A stretch of DNA of 64,000 bases. It comes from Cupriavidus sp. MP-37. Its GTDB lineage: Bacteria; Pseudomonadota; Gammaproteobacteria; Burkholderiales; Burkholderiaceae. The DNA is taken from NCBI RefSeq assembly GCF_020618415.1, contig NZ_CP085345.1, forward strand, positions 1 through 64,000, written 5' to 3'. The notes beneath the pieces are model-generated. The model made no database searches, was not told the origin of the DNA, and was given only the letters and a program-made list of their open reading frames with translations. Below, in pieces: positions 42,011-49,285 of the stretch (its first letter is position 1; each line of letters starts with the position of its first letter). The position numbers were made by a program, and so were the translations under genes.

Positions 42011-42945
42011 GCGCCGGCCTCCGTGTCCGCAGGGCCGGGCGGCGGCGGGCTCGCCAGCCGCGCGCGCACGGCCGCCGCCAGTTCGGCCGCCGCCGGCGAC
42101 AGGCTGCGGTTGCGCGCGGTCACCAGCCCGATCGAGCGCTCGGTCACCGGCGCGGTCAGCAGCCGCTCGACAATGCCGGGCTGGCGCACCGTGCCGGCGG
42201 CGATCTCGGGCAGCGCGGCCACGCCGAAGCCGCATTCGACCATGGCCGCGATGGTGGCCAGGCGTTCGGCCTCGAACACCGGCTGGAAGCGGATGCGGTT
42301 CTGCAGGAAGGCCCACTCCGCGTACTGGCGCACGCTGCTGGGATGGGTCATCGACACATGCGGCGCATCGGCGGTATCGGCCCAGCGCAGCGGGCCCGGG
42401 CTGCGCGCCAGCGGGTGCGCCGACGGGATCAGCAGCACGAAGCGGTCCGACAGCAGCGGCTCGTACTGCAGGTCCGCCTGCTGCGGGTTGGCGGCGGTCA
42501 GCGCGAAATCCACATCGCCTGCGCGCACCAGGTCGAAAGCCGGCCCGGACAAGGTGTCGAACACCTTCAGCGCGACCTCGGGGCGCGCCTGGTGGTAGGC
42601 CATCAGCACGCGCGGCAGCACCCGCGCCGCCAGCGACGGCAGCGCGGCCACCGCCACCTGGCCGCGCTCGGCGCTGGCGATGCCGGTCACGGCGTCGATC
42701 GCGCCGCGGAACGCCGCCTGCAGCAGCGCGGCCTGCTGCATGAAGACCTGGCCTGCCGCGGTCAGGCGCACGGTGCGGGTGGTGCGGTCGAACAGGCGCA
42801 CGCCCAGCGATTCCTCGATGCGCAGGATTTGCGTGGACAGGGCGGATTGCGACAGGTGCAGCTGGCTGGCGGCCTGGCGGAAGTTCAGCGTGCGGCCCAG
42901 CACCAGCGTGGTTTCGATGTCGCGCATCGACAGGTTGATGTTCAT
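42007..42945 (-). CDS. LysR-type transcriptional regulator
   Basis: 312 aa. Winged helix at residues ~8-66 (IETTLVLGRTLNFRQAASQL, then HLSQSALSTQILRIEESLG), effector domain from ~90. It is joined to the antiporter gene by an ATGA overlap, and is divergent from the dehydrogenase-BKACE pair at 43081, the usual layout for LysR control of a catabolic operon. Effector unknown. Confidence 0.85.
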   Translation of the reverse strand: MNINLSMRDIETTLVLGRTLNFRQAASQLHLSQSALSTQILRIEESLGVRLFDRTTRTVRLTAAGQVFMQQAALLQAAFRGAIDAVTGIASAERGQVAVAALPSLAARVLPRVLMAYHQARPEVALKVFDTLSGPAFDLVRAGDVDFALTAANPQQADLQYEPLLSDRFVLLIPSAHPLARSPGPLRWADTADAPHVSMTHPSSVRQYAEWAFLQNRIRFQPVFEAERLATIAAMVECGFGVAALPEIAAGTVRQPGIVERLLTAPVTERSIGLVTARNRSLSPAAAELAAAVRARLASPPPPGPADTEAGA

Positions 42946-43080
42946 GGGAGCGGCGCTCCGGCAGCCTCCGGCGGCCGGAACGTTAAGGCGATTGATCTGG
43001 TTTGGTGATCATTTTATCCAGAGAATCGACTTCTTCAATCAAAGCGGGTTCTCTACACTGGCGGGATGCCAGGAGAGACC

Positions 43081-44058
43081 ATGTCCAATCCCAACCCCGC
43101 GTCCACGCCACCGATACTCGGCCGGCCAGGCGCCGCCCATGCCGTGGTAGTAGGCGGCGGCACCATGGGCGCCGATGTCGCCGTGGTGCTGACCCGTGCG
43201 CTGTGCCGCACCACCGTCGTCGAGCCCGATGCCGCGCGTGCCGGCGCGTTGCCCGGCCGCGTGCGCGCCAACCTCGCCGCAATCGGCCGCGAAGCGGGCG
43301 CGGAACGCCTGGCGGTGGCCGCGACGCTCGACGCCGTGGACTGGGCATCGGTCGACCTGGTGATCGAATGCATTCCCGAAGACCTGGCGCTGAAGCAGGC
43401 GCTGTTTGCCGGGCTGGTGGCGCGTGCGCGCCCGCACACGCTGCTTGCGAGCAACAGCAGCAGCTTCCCGATCAGCGCGATCGGCGCCGGCCTGGATACG
43501 CGTGAACGCATGCTCGGCCTGCACTTCTTCATGCCGGCACACCTGGTGCCGCTGGTCGAGGTGGTGATGGGCGAGGCCAGCGACGAGGCCCACGCCGACG
43601 CGCTGGCCGCGTTCATGCGCCGCTGCGGCATGGTGCCGGTAAAGGTGCGCAAGGACCTGCCCGGCTTCCTCGCCAACCGTCTGCAGCATGCGCTGTCGCG
43701 CGAGGCCTTCAGCCTGATCGACCGCGGCATTGCCTCGCCCGAGGATGTCGATGCGGCGGTGCGCTTCGGCTTCGGCTTCCGCTTCCTGGCGGCGGGCCCG
43801 GTGCTGCAGCGCGACCACGCCGGCATCGACGTGCATGCGGCGGCCGGCGCCACCATGTACCCGACCTTCTGCAACGACGACCATCCCGCGCGCTGCCTGT
43901 CCGAGCGCGCCGCCGACGGCCGCCATGGCATGAAGCGCGGCGCAGGCTTTTACGCATGGACGCCCGAAACCATCGCCGCCGAGCGCGCGCGCTATGACCA
44001 CCTGCTGCGCGCCGGCCTGGCGCTGATCGCGTCCGAACTGCCCGAGATCCAGCCATGA
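43081..44058 (+). CDS. 3-hydroxyacyl-CoA dehydrogenase family protein
   Basis: 325 aa from the ATG that follows AGGAGAG; an ATG at 43066 is less well placed. Rossmann motif VVVGGGTMGADVA at residues ~27-39; the catalytic histidine region is GLHFFMPAHLVPLVEVV, and KVRKDLPGFLANRLQHAL closes the domain. This family includes L-carnitine dehydrogenase and 3-hydroxybutyryl-CoA dehydrogenase. The next gene, overlapping by ATGA, is a beta-keto acid cleavage enzyme, so it probably oxidises a 3-hydroxy acid to the 3-keto acid that BKACE then splits. Confidence 0.85.
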   Translation: MSNPNPASTPPILGRPGAAHAVVVGGGTMGADVAVVLTRALCRTTVVEPDAARAGALPGRVRANLAAIGREAGAERLAVAATLDAVDWASVDLVIECIPEDLALKQALFAGLVARARPHTLLASNSSSFPISAIGAGLDTRERMLGLHFFMPAHLVPLVEVVMGEASDEAHADALAAFMRRCGMVPVKVRKDLPGFLANRLQHALSREAFSLIDRGIASPEDVDAAVRFGFGFRFLAAGPVLQRDHAGIDVHAAAGATMYPTFCNDDHPARCLSERAADGRHGMKRGAGFYAWTPETIAAERARYDHLLRAGLALIASELPEIQP

Positions 44059-44942
44059 CCCATGTCCCATCCCAGGCCGCCACCCAGCCTGCCCCGCAGC
44101 GCGCCGCCCTGGCCGAATCGCCGCTGATCGTCACGGTCGCGCCCAACGGCGCCTACAAGCGTGCGAGCGACCATCCCGCGGTGCCGCTGACCGCGGCGGC
44201 GCTGGCGGCGGAAGCGCGCGCCTGCCTCGATGCCGGCGCCGCCATGATGCATATGCACGTGCGCGATGCCGAGGGCCGCCATTCGCTCGATGTGCAGACC
44301 TACCGCGACGCGCTGGCGGCGGTGCGGCAGGCGGTCGGCGACGCGCTGCTGGTGCAGGTGACCAGCGAGGCCGCCGGTGTGTACCGGGCCGCGGAGCAGA
44401 TGGCGATGGTGCGCGCGCTGCGCCCCGAGGCGGTTTCGGTCGGCCTGCGCGAAGTGGCGGTGCCGGAGATTGCGGACCGCGAGCTGGCGGCATTCTTCGC
44501 CTGGCTGGCGCGCGAACGCGTGATGACGCAGGTGATCCTGTATGACGCAGCCGACGTGCGGCGCTGGCAGCAAATGCGCGCGCGCGGCATGGTGCCGCCG
44601 GGCGCGTGGTCGGTGCTGTATGTGCTGGGCCGCTACACGGCGGGACAGGTGTCGTCGCCGCACGACCTGCTGCCGTTCCTGCAGGCGGCGGCCGAGGGCG
44701 GCGATGCGCTGCCGTGGGCCATCTGCGCGTTCGGGCGCGAGGAGAATGCCTGCGTGACCGCGGCCGCCGCGTTCGGCGGCCATGTGCGGGTGGGCTTCGA
44801 GAACAACCTGCTGTTGCGCGACGGCAGCCGTGCGCCCGGCAACCATGCGCTGGTGGCGCAGGCAGTGCAGGGCGGGCTGACGCTGGGCCGGCCGATCGCC
44901 GATGCGGCCGATGCGCGCCGGATCTACAGCGAGGTGCGCTGA
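44055..44942 (+). CDS. Beta-keto acid cleavage enzyme (BKACE, DUF849)
   Basis: 295 aa TIM-barrel, zinc-dependent. The signature HMHVRD (Zn ligands H-x-H) lies near residue 56 after AAMM, and GFENNLLLRDG near the C-terminus supplies further active-site residues. BKACE enzymes cleave a 3-keto acid with acetyl-CoA, giving acetoacetate and an acyl-CoA; known substrates include 3-keto-5-aminohexanoate and dehydrocarnitine. The co-translated dehydrogenase would supply the keto acid. The substrate of this one is not predictable by eye. Confidence 0.88.
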   Translation: MTHVPSQAATQPAPQRAALAESPLIVTVAPNGAYKRASDHPAVPLTAAALAAEARACLDAGAAMMHMHVRDAEGRHSLDVQTYRDALAAVRQAVGDALLVQVTSEAAGVYRAAEQMAMVRALRPEAVSVGLREVAVPEIADRELAAFFAWLARERVMTQVILYDAADVRRWQQMRARGMVPPGAWSVLYVLGRYTAGQVSSPHDLLPFLQAAAEGGDALPWAICAFGREENACVTAAAAFGGHVRVGFENNLLLRDGSRAPGNHALVAQAVQGGLTLGRPIADAADARRIYSEVR

Positions 44943-44960
44943 GGCGCGGGCGCAGTGCCG

Positions 44961-45236
44961 TCAGGCGCCGTCGCTGAAGCTGTCGCGCGGGGAGTTCGGG
45001 TTGTGGGCGCCGTCGGCGAACGGGTTGCGCGCACCGGTCGCGGTGTGCGCGCCGTCGGTAAAGCTGCTGCGGGTGCCGGTGGCGGCGTTGGCGCCGTCGC
45101 TGAACGGGCTGCGCGTGCTGGTGATGCCGTGCGCGCCATCGCTGAACGGATCGACGCTGCGTGGCGCGGCTTGCGCGGCGCCGGCAACGCCGGCAATAAG
45201 GGCGGTGGCGACAAAGACTTGCCTGAGTGCATGCAT
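44961..45236 (-). CDS. Small secreted tandem-repeat protein (PFSDGA repeats)
   Basis: 91 aa. A signal peptide (MHALRQVFVATALIAGVAGA, cleavage near AQA-AP) is followed by five repeats of 14 aa around P-F-S-D-G-A (variants PFSDGAH, PFSDGAN, SFTDGAH, PFADGAH, SFSDGA), linked by Thr/Ser/Arg-rich spacers such as TGTRS. DNA period is exactly 42 bp (units begin 44965, 45007, 45049, 45091, 45133). Good GGAG ribosome site. No known domain recognised. A second protein at 60470-60793 has related repeats. Confidence 0.8.
   Translation of the reverse strand: MHALRQVFVATALIAGVAGAAQAAPRSVDPFSDGAHGITSTRSPFSDGANAATGTRSSFTDGAHTATGARNPFADGAHNPNSPRDSFSDGA
44965..45174 (-). repeat. Coding 42-bp tandem repeat, five units
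   Basis: Plus-strand units begin with GCGCCGTC (or GCGCCATC) at exact 42-bp steps from 44965 to 45133. Units are diverged at third codon positions while the protein core is kept, which suggests selection on the peptide rather than a recent expansion. Confidence 0.85.
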
Positions 45237-45419
45237 GGATCGCTTCTCCGTAAGGTTGCCGGCCCGGAATGGGCGGCGGTGTGGCTAGTCTAGGTGGCGG
45301 CCACCCACACGAGCATGACCGCCACATGACATTGGCGTCATCCGGCGCGCCGTAGACGGCACCGCATCCACGCCGGAGACGCTGCCGCCGGGCAAAGGCT
45401 GTAGAATCATGGCTGTCCG

Positions 45420-45475
45420 ACCGGCCCGTGGTTCCATCGCCGGTTTTTCATTGCCCGCGGAAATGCAGCGGGCCT
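45420..45475 (+). promoter_or_regulatory. Structured leader with terminator-like hairpin before the H-NS-like gene
   Basis: ACCGGC (45420-45425) pairs with GCCGGT (45439-45444) and is followed by T residues to 45448. A second hairpin follows, GCCCGC/GCGGGC (about 45453-45473). TAGAAT (45402-45407) could be the -10 of the promoter, which would put both hairpins in the untranslated leader. Confidence 0.5.
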
Positions 45476-45487
45476 CTCACAAGAGTC

Positions 45488-45793
45488 ATGTCCGAGTCTG
45501 ATTCAGCCAAACTCGCTGCGGTGGCGTGGATCCGCGAGCAAATGGACCGTCATGCCCTGACCCTCGACGATCTGGTCGAGGCCGGGTGCTTCGACAAAGT
45601 CCCGACGGCAGCGGCGGGCGCCGACGAACCCGCGCCGCCGGCGGCCACCGCCGCGGCGCCGAAGGCCGCGGGCGCGCGGCCGCTGTACCGCAATGCCCTG
45701 GGCCAGAGCTGGGACGGGCAGGGCGAATATCCTGACTGGCTGCAGCGGGCGGTCAACGCCGGGCAATCGATCGAATTCTTCCGCGTCGATTAA
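45488..45793 (+). CDS. H-NS histone-like family protein
   Basis: 101 aa from the ATG at 45488. The C-terminal ~35 residues (YRNALGQSWDGQGEYPDWLQ, then RAVNAGQSIEFFRV) are the H-NS/BprA-type DNA-binding motif of Burkholderiales, in which the usual core T-W-S/T-G-x-G appears as S-W-D-G-Q-G. The N-terminus is a short helix (AAVAWIREQMDRHALTLDDL) instead of a long coiled coil, and an Ala/Pro linker joins the two. It probably binds AT-rich DNA or acts with full-length H-NS. Preceded by a structured leader. Confidence 0.85.
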   Translation: MSESDSAKLAAVAWIREQMDRHALTLDDLVEAGCFDKVPTAAAGADEPAPPAATAAAPKAAGARPLYRNALGQSWDGQGEYPDWLQRAVNAGQSIEFFRVD

Positions 45794-45835
45794 GGCGCGG
45801 TTAAATCCCCTTTATATCCCTGCGGAGCGTCGCGC

Positions 45836-46288
45836 TCAGCAGTGCGGGGGCAGCAGCCGCAGCACCGGCAGCATCGGCAGGATCCCGGTGAATGCTGCCG
45901 GCGTGGCCATGGGCGCCACGTGAGAGCGGTGCATGAAGACCTCGGGGGGCAGCTCGCGCAGCAGGTTCGAAGCCGCGGCAGGTTGCAAGGTGGTGTCCGG
46001 GGCCGTGTCTTCGGGAGCATCCGGCTCGCCCAGCTGCAACGGCGCGCCGTCGCCGGCCGGTCCGGCCATCACGCGCACCGCGCTGCCGCCGCAGCCCGCG
46101 TTGGCGGCGCCGTCCAGCGACGCTTCCGCTGCCAGCTTGGCTGCGACGTGCCGGTCCGGCAGCGACAGGCCAGCCGCCTGTACCGCGCCGCACATACGGG
46201 CGTCCGGGGCGTCCGCCGCCGCGGCGCCCGCAGCGGGCAGCGCCAGCAGGGCAACAGACAGCAACATGGAGCTAGGCAGGCGTTTCAT
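45836..46288 (-). CDS. Secreted or periplasmic hypothetical protein
   Basis: 150 aa from the ATG at 46288. A signal peptide spans ~24 residues (KRLPSSMLLSVALLALPAAG, cleavage near AAA-ADA). The mature part is Ala-rich with two cysteines (C32-type MCGAV and NAGCGG) that could form a disulfide, and it ends with a hydrophobic Pro/Leu segment LPMLPVLRLLPPHC. Family not recognised. It is divergent from the heavy-metal response regulator gene, with an inverted repeat (46387-46415) between them. Confidence 0.6.
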   Translation of the reverse strand: MKRLPSSMLLSVALLALPAAGAAAADAPDARMCGAVQAAGLSLPDRHVAAKLAAEASLDGAANAGCGGSAVRVMAGPAGDGAPLQLGEPDAPEDTAPDTTLQPAAASNLLRELPPEVFMHRSHVAPMATPAAFTGILPMLPVLRLLPPHC

Positions 46289-46386
46289 CGCAGGGAAACC
46301 GGCAGAATGGTGACGATGCGCGCGGGCCAGCCGCGCGCACGGGAGGTGAGCGCGCATTCTACCGGGGATTACCGGGGATTTGGGCG

Positions 46387-46415
46387 GCCATGCCGTGGCA
46401 ATGCCTTGGCATGGC
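46387..46415. repeat. Inverted repeat in divergent promoter region of response regulator
   Basis: GCCATGCC (46387-46394) and GGCATGGC (46408-46415), perfect 8-bp arms separated by 13 bp, about 90 bp upstream of the response regulator ATG. Could be an operator or a weak hairpin. Confidence 0.5.
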
Positions 46416-46506
46416 GATGACATTTCTGCAATCTTTACCCATTTTCCGCCATCCTCGGCTAGCGTTACGCCATGGCGGCACTGGGCCGCCGGAAAGTGAC
46501 TGAATC

Positions 46507-47196
46507 ATGCGTATCCTGATTGTCGAGGACGAACCCAAGGCAGGTGACTACCTGCACAAGGGCCTGACCGAATCCGGCTTCGTGGTGGACCTGGCGCGCG
46601 ACGGCGCGGACGGCCTGGCCCACGCGCGCGAGCATCCCTATGACCTGATCGTGCTGGACGTGATGCTGCCCGGCCTGGACGGCTGGGAGGTGCTGCGCGA
46701 GCTGCGCCGCGAGCGCGACACGCCGGTGCTGTTCCTGACCGCGCGCGACGAGCTGTCGGACCGCCTCAAAGGCCTCGAGCTCGGCGCCGACGACTACATG
46801 GTCAAGCCCTTTGCCTTCGCCGAGCTGGTGCTGCGCATCCGCACCATCCTGCGCCGCGGCCCGCTGCGCGAGAGCGAGTTCATCGAAGTGGCAGACCTGC
46901 AGATCGACGCCATCCGCCGCCGCGTGGTGCGCGCCGGCCAGAAGATTGACCTGACCTCGAAGGAATTCGCGCTGCTGTACCTGCTGGCGCGCCGGCGCGG
47001 CGAGGTGCTGTCGCGCTCGCTGATCGCCTCGCAGGTGTGGGATGTCAATTTCGACAGCAACACCAATGTGGTCGACGTGTCGATCCGGCGCCTGCGCGCC
47101 AAGGTCGACGACCCGTTCCCGCGCAAGCTGATCCATACGCGCCGCGGCATGGGTTATGTGCTGGACGACGGCGATGAGCGGGTGCAGGACGCATGA
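46507..47196 (+). CDS. Heavy-metal two-component response regulator (OmpR/CzcR-like)
   Basis: 229 aa. Receiver domain residues 1-120 with acidic pocket E8/D9, phosphorylated Asp in [17 protein letters not shown] (about residue 51), and Lys in [10 protein letters not shown]. An OmpR-type winged helix follows (~130-225) with [19 protein letters not shown] and [15 protein letters not shown]. It is close to the CzcR/CopR/IrlR group that activates metal efflux. The sensor gene begins at its stop codon (ATGA), so the two are co-translated. Confidence 0.92.
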   Translation: MRILIVEDEPKAGDYLHKGLTESGFVVDLARDGADGLAHAREHPYDLIVLDVMLPGLDGWEVLRELRRERDTPVLFLTARDELSDRLKGLELGADDYMVKPFAFAELVLRIRTILRRGPLRESEFIEVADLQIDAIRRRVVRAGQKIDLTSKEFALLYLLARRRGEVLSRSLIASQVWDVNFDSNTNVVDVSIRRLRAKVDDPFPRKLIHTRRGMGYVLDDGDERVQDA

Positions 47197-48650
47197 TGCG
47201 GCTGCCGTCTTCGCTTACCACGCGGCTGGCGCTGGCCTACGGACTGGCCACCGCCGCGATCCTCGCCAGCGTGGCGGCGTACCTGTCGAGCGCGCTGTCG
47301 GCCCAGCTCGAAGGACGCGATGAAAGCGAGCTGGTGGGCGAGGTGCTGCTGGTGCGCCACCTGCTGCGCGAGGTGCGCAGCGAAGCCGAGATCCGCGCCG
47401 ACACCCACCGCTTTGCCGATATCGCGATGGGCCACGAGGGCCTGATCCTGGTGGTGCGCACGCGCCAGGGCGAGCCGCTGGTGACGCTGAACCCGCGCAA
47501 CGAGACCGTGCCGCCGCTGCGCGTGCTGCCGGCCACCACGCAGCCCGAGAAGAGCATGCTGCAGACCTGGCGGCCGAAGAACGGCGTGCCGTCGCGCGGC
47601 ATTGCCGCGCTGGGCCAGCTGGGCGACTCGGACAAGGCCGTCGAAATCGTGGTGCTGCGCGACGCCGGCTATCGCGTGGCGCTGATCCGCGAGTACCGCC
47701 ACCAGCTGTTGTGGGCCACGCTGTGCGGCGCCGCGGTGGCGGCCGGGCTGGGCTTTGCGCTGGCGCGGCGCGCGCTGCGGCCGCTGCGGCGCATGGCCGC
47801 CGATGCCGCCGCGGTGACCACCAGCCGGCTGGCCACGCGGCTCGACGTCGGCAGTGCGCCGGCGGAGCTGCGCGAACTGGCGGCCGCGCTCAACGACATG
47901 CTGGCGCGGCTGCAGGACAGCTTTTCGCGGCTGTCCGAGTTCTCGGCCGACCTCGCCCATGACTTCCGCACGCCGATCAGCAACCTGATCGGCCAGACCC
48001 AGGTCACGCTGGCGCAAAGCCGCAACACCGCCGAGTATGAGGCCCTGCTCGAGTCCAACCTGGAGGAATACGAGCGCCTGGCCCGCATGATCGAAAACAT
48101 GCTGTTCCTGGCGCGCGCCGACCATGCGCAGGTGGCGCTGGACGTGCGCACGCTGGACGCGCGCGAAGAGCTCGACAAAATGGCCGAGTACTTCGAAGCC
48201 GTGGCGGCGGACCGCGAGGTCATGCTGACGGTGTCCGGCTCCGCGCCGGTGCAGGCCGACCAGACGCTGCTGCGGCGCGCGGTGACCAACCTGCTCGACA
48301 ACGCGCTGCGCCACGCGCCGGCGGGCAGCACGGTGCGCGTCGACGTGGCGCGCGCGCCCACGGCGGCGGGCACTGGCACGGGCACCAGCATCCGCGTCAG
48401 CAACCCGGGTCCGGCGATTCCGCCGGAGACGCTGCCGCACATTTTCGGCCGCTTCTACCGCGCCGATCCGTCGCGGCGCAACTCGGCGGCATCGACGGGG
48501 CTGGGGCTGGCCATCGTCGACACCATCATGCGCCTGCATGGCGGCAGCGTGACGGTGCGCAGCGTCGACGGACTGACCGTGTTCACGCTGCAGTTCCCGG
48601 CCGAGCCGGTGGCGATGCCGGCTGCCGCCGCTGCCGTCGCCGTATCCTGA
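47193..48650 (+). CDS. Heavy-metal sensor histidine kinase (CzcS/CusS-like)
   Basis: 485 aa. Two transmembrane segments (~residues 10-30 and ~170-190) flank a periplasmic sensor region. A HAMP domain is followed by the dimerisation helix with the phosphorylated His in [19 protein letters not shown], the H-box typical of metal sensor kinases. The ATP domain has the N-box [11 protein letters not shown] and G-boxes near [11 protein letters not shown]. It probably senses a periplasmic metal and controls genes through the upstream regulator; targets may include the P-type ATPase downstream, although that gene has a MerR-type promoter. Confidence 0.92.
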   Translation: MMRLPSSLTTRLALAYGLATAAILASVAAYLSSALSAQLEGRDESELVGEVLLVRHLLREVRSEAEIRADTHRFADIAMGHEGLILVVRTRQGEPLVTLNPRNETVPPLRVLPATTQPEKSMLQTWRPKNGVPSRGIAALGQLGDSDKAVEIVVLRDAGYRVALIREYRHQLLWATLCGAAVAAGLGFALARRALRPLRRMAADAAAVTTSRLATRLDVGSAPAELRELAAALNDMLARLQDSFSRLSEFSADLAHDFRTPISNLIGQTQVTLAQSRNTAEYEALLESNLEEYERLARMIENMLFLARADHAQVALDVRTLDAREELDKMAEYFEAVAADREVMLTVSGSAPVQADQTLLRRAVTNLLDNALRHAPAGSTVRVDVARAPTAAGTGTGTSIRVSNPGPAIPPETLPHIFGRFYRADPSRRNSAASTGLGLAIVDTIMRLHGGSVTVRSVDGLTVFTLQFPAEPVAMPAAAAAVAVS

Positions 48651-48768
48651 ACCCGCGCTTGCACTGTCCCGGCGCGCGCGCATAATGGCGCGCGTGCCGG
48701 CCGCATCCGCTCCCGGAGCGCCCGGCAGTTCCATGTCATGCAACCCGATGGACTACCAGGAGAGCAAC

Positions 48769-49179
48769 ATGCAGGTGCAACCGTATCTGGATTTCGGCGG
48801 CCGCTTCGACGAGGCGGTGGCCTTTTACGGCAAGGTGCTGGGTGCGCAAGTCACGTTTGCGATGCGCTACAAGGAGGCGCCGCAGGACCAGGGCATGGCG
48901 GTGCCCGATGACTGGAAGGACAAGGTGATGCACGCCAATCTGCAGATTGGCGAGAACCAGGTGATGGCCTCCGATGGCCGTCCCGGCGAACGCCCCGCGT
49001 TCAGCGGCTTCAGCCTGTCGGTCGGCGGGGTCAGCCGCGATGAAGGCCAGCGCATCTTCGAGGGCCTGAGCGCAGGCGGCCAGGTGGTGGTGCCGTACCA
49101 GAAGACCTTCTGGGCCGAAGGTTTCGGCATGCTGGTGGACCGCTTCGGCATGTCGTGGATGGTCAACTGCGAGCACTAA
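48769..49179 (+). CDS. VOC-superfamily PhnB-like protein
   Basis: 136 aa from the ATG after CAGGAGAGCAAC. It has the PhnB/glyoxalase-like pattern: YLDFGGRFDEAVAFYGKVLG near the start, then HANLQIGENQVMASDG, and a terminal FGMLVDRFGMSWMVNCEH. PhnB-type proteins of the VOC fold have no agreed function. It stands alone between the sensor kinase and the metal ATPase. Confidence 0.87.
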   Translation: MQVQPYLDFGGRFDEAVAFYGKVLGAQVTFAMRYKEAPQDQGMAVPDDWKDKVMHANLQIGENQVMASDGRPGERPAFSGFSLSVGGVSRDEGQRIFEGLSAGGQVVVPYQKTFWAEGFGMLVDRFGMSWMVNCEH

Positions 49180-49221
49180 GCGCCCGCCGCGGCATGGCCG
49201 GCATCACGACGGCCATGCCGC

Positions 49222-49252
49222 TTGACTCTGTAGCCACTACAGGGTCTTCAAT
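49222..49252 (+). promoter_or_regulatory. MerR-type promoter/operator of the metal ATPase
   Basis: TTGACT (49222-49227), a 19-bp spacer, TTCAAT (49247-49252). The spacer is filled by the dyad CTCTGTAG/CTACAGGG (49228-49244). An over-long spacer carrying a dyad is the hallmark of promoters activated by MerR proteins (CadR, PbrR, ZntR). The start codon is 34 bp downstream of the -10. Confidence 0.82.
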
Positions 49253-49285
49253 GTCATCAGGTCAAACCAGCGCGAACAACAAGAC

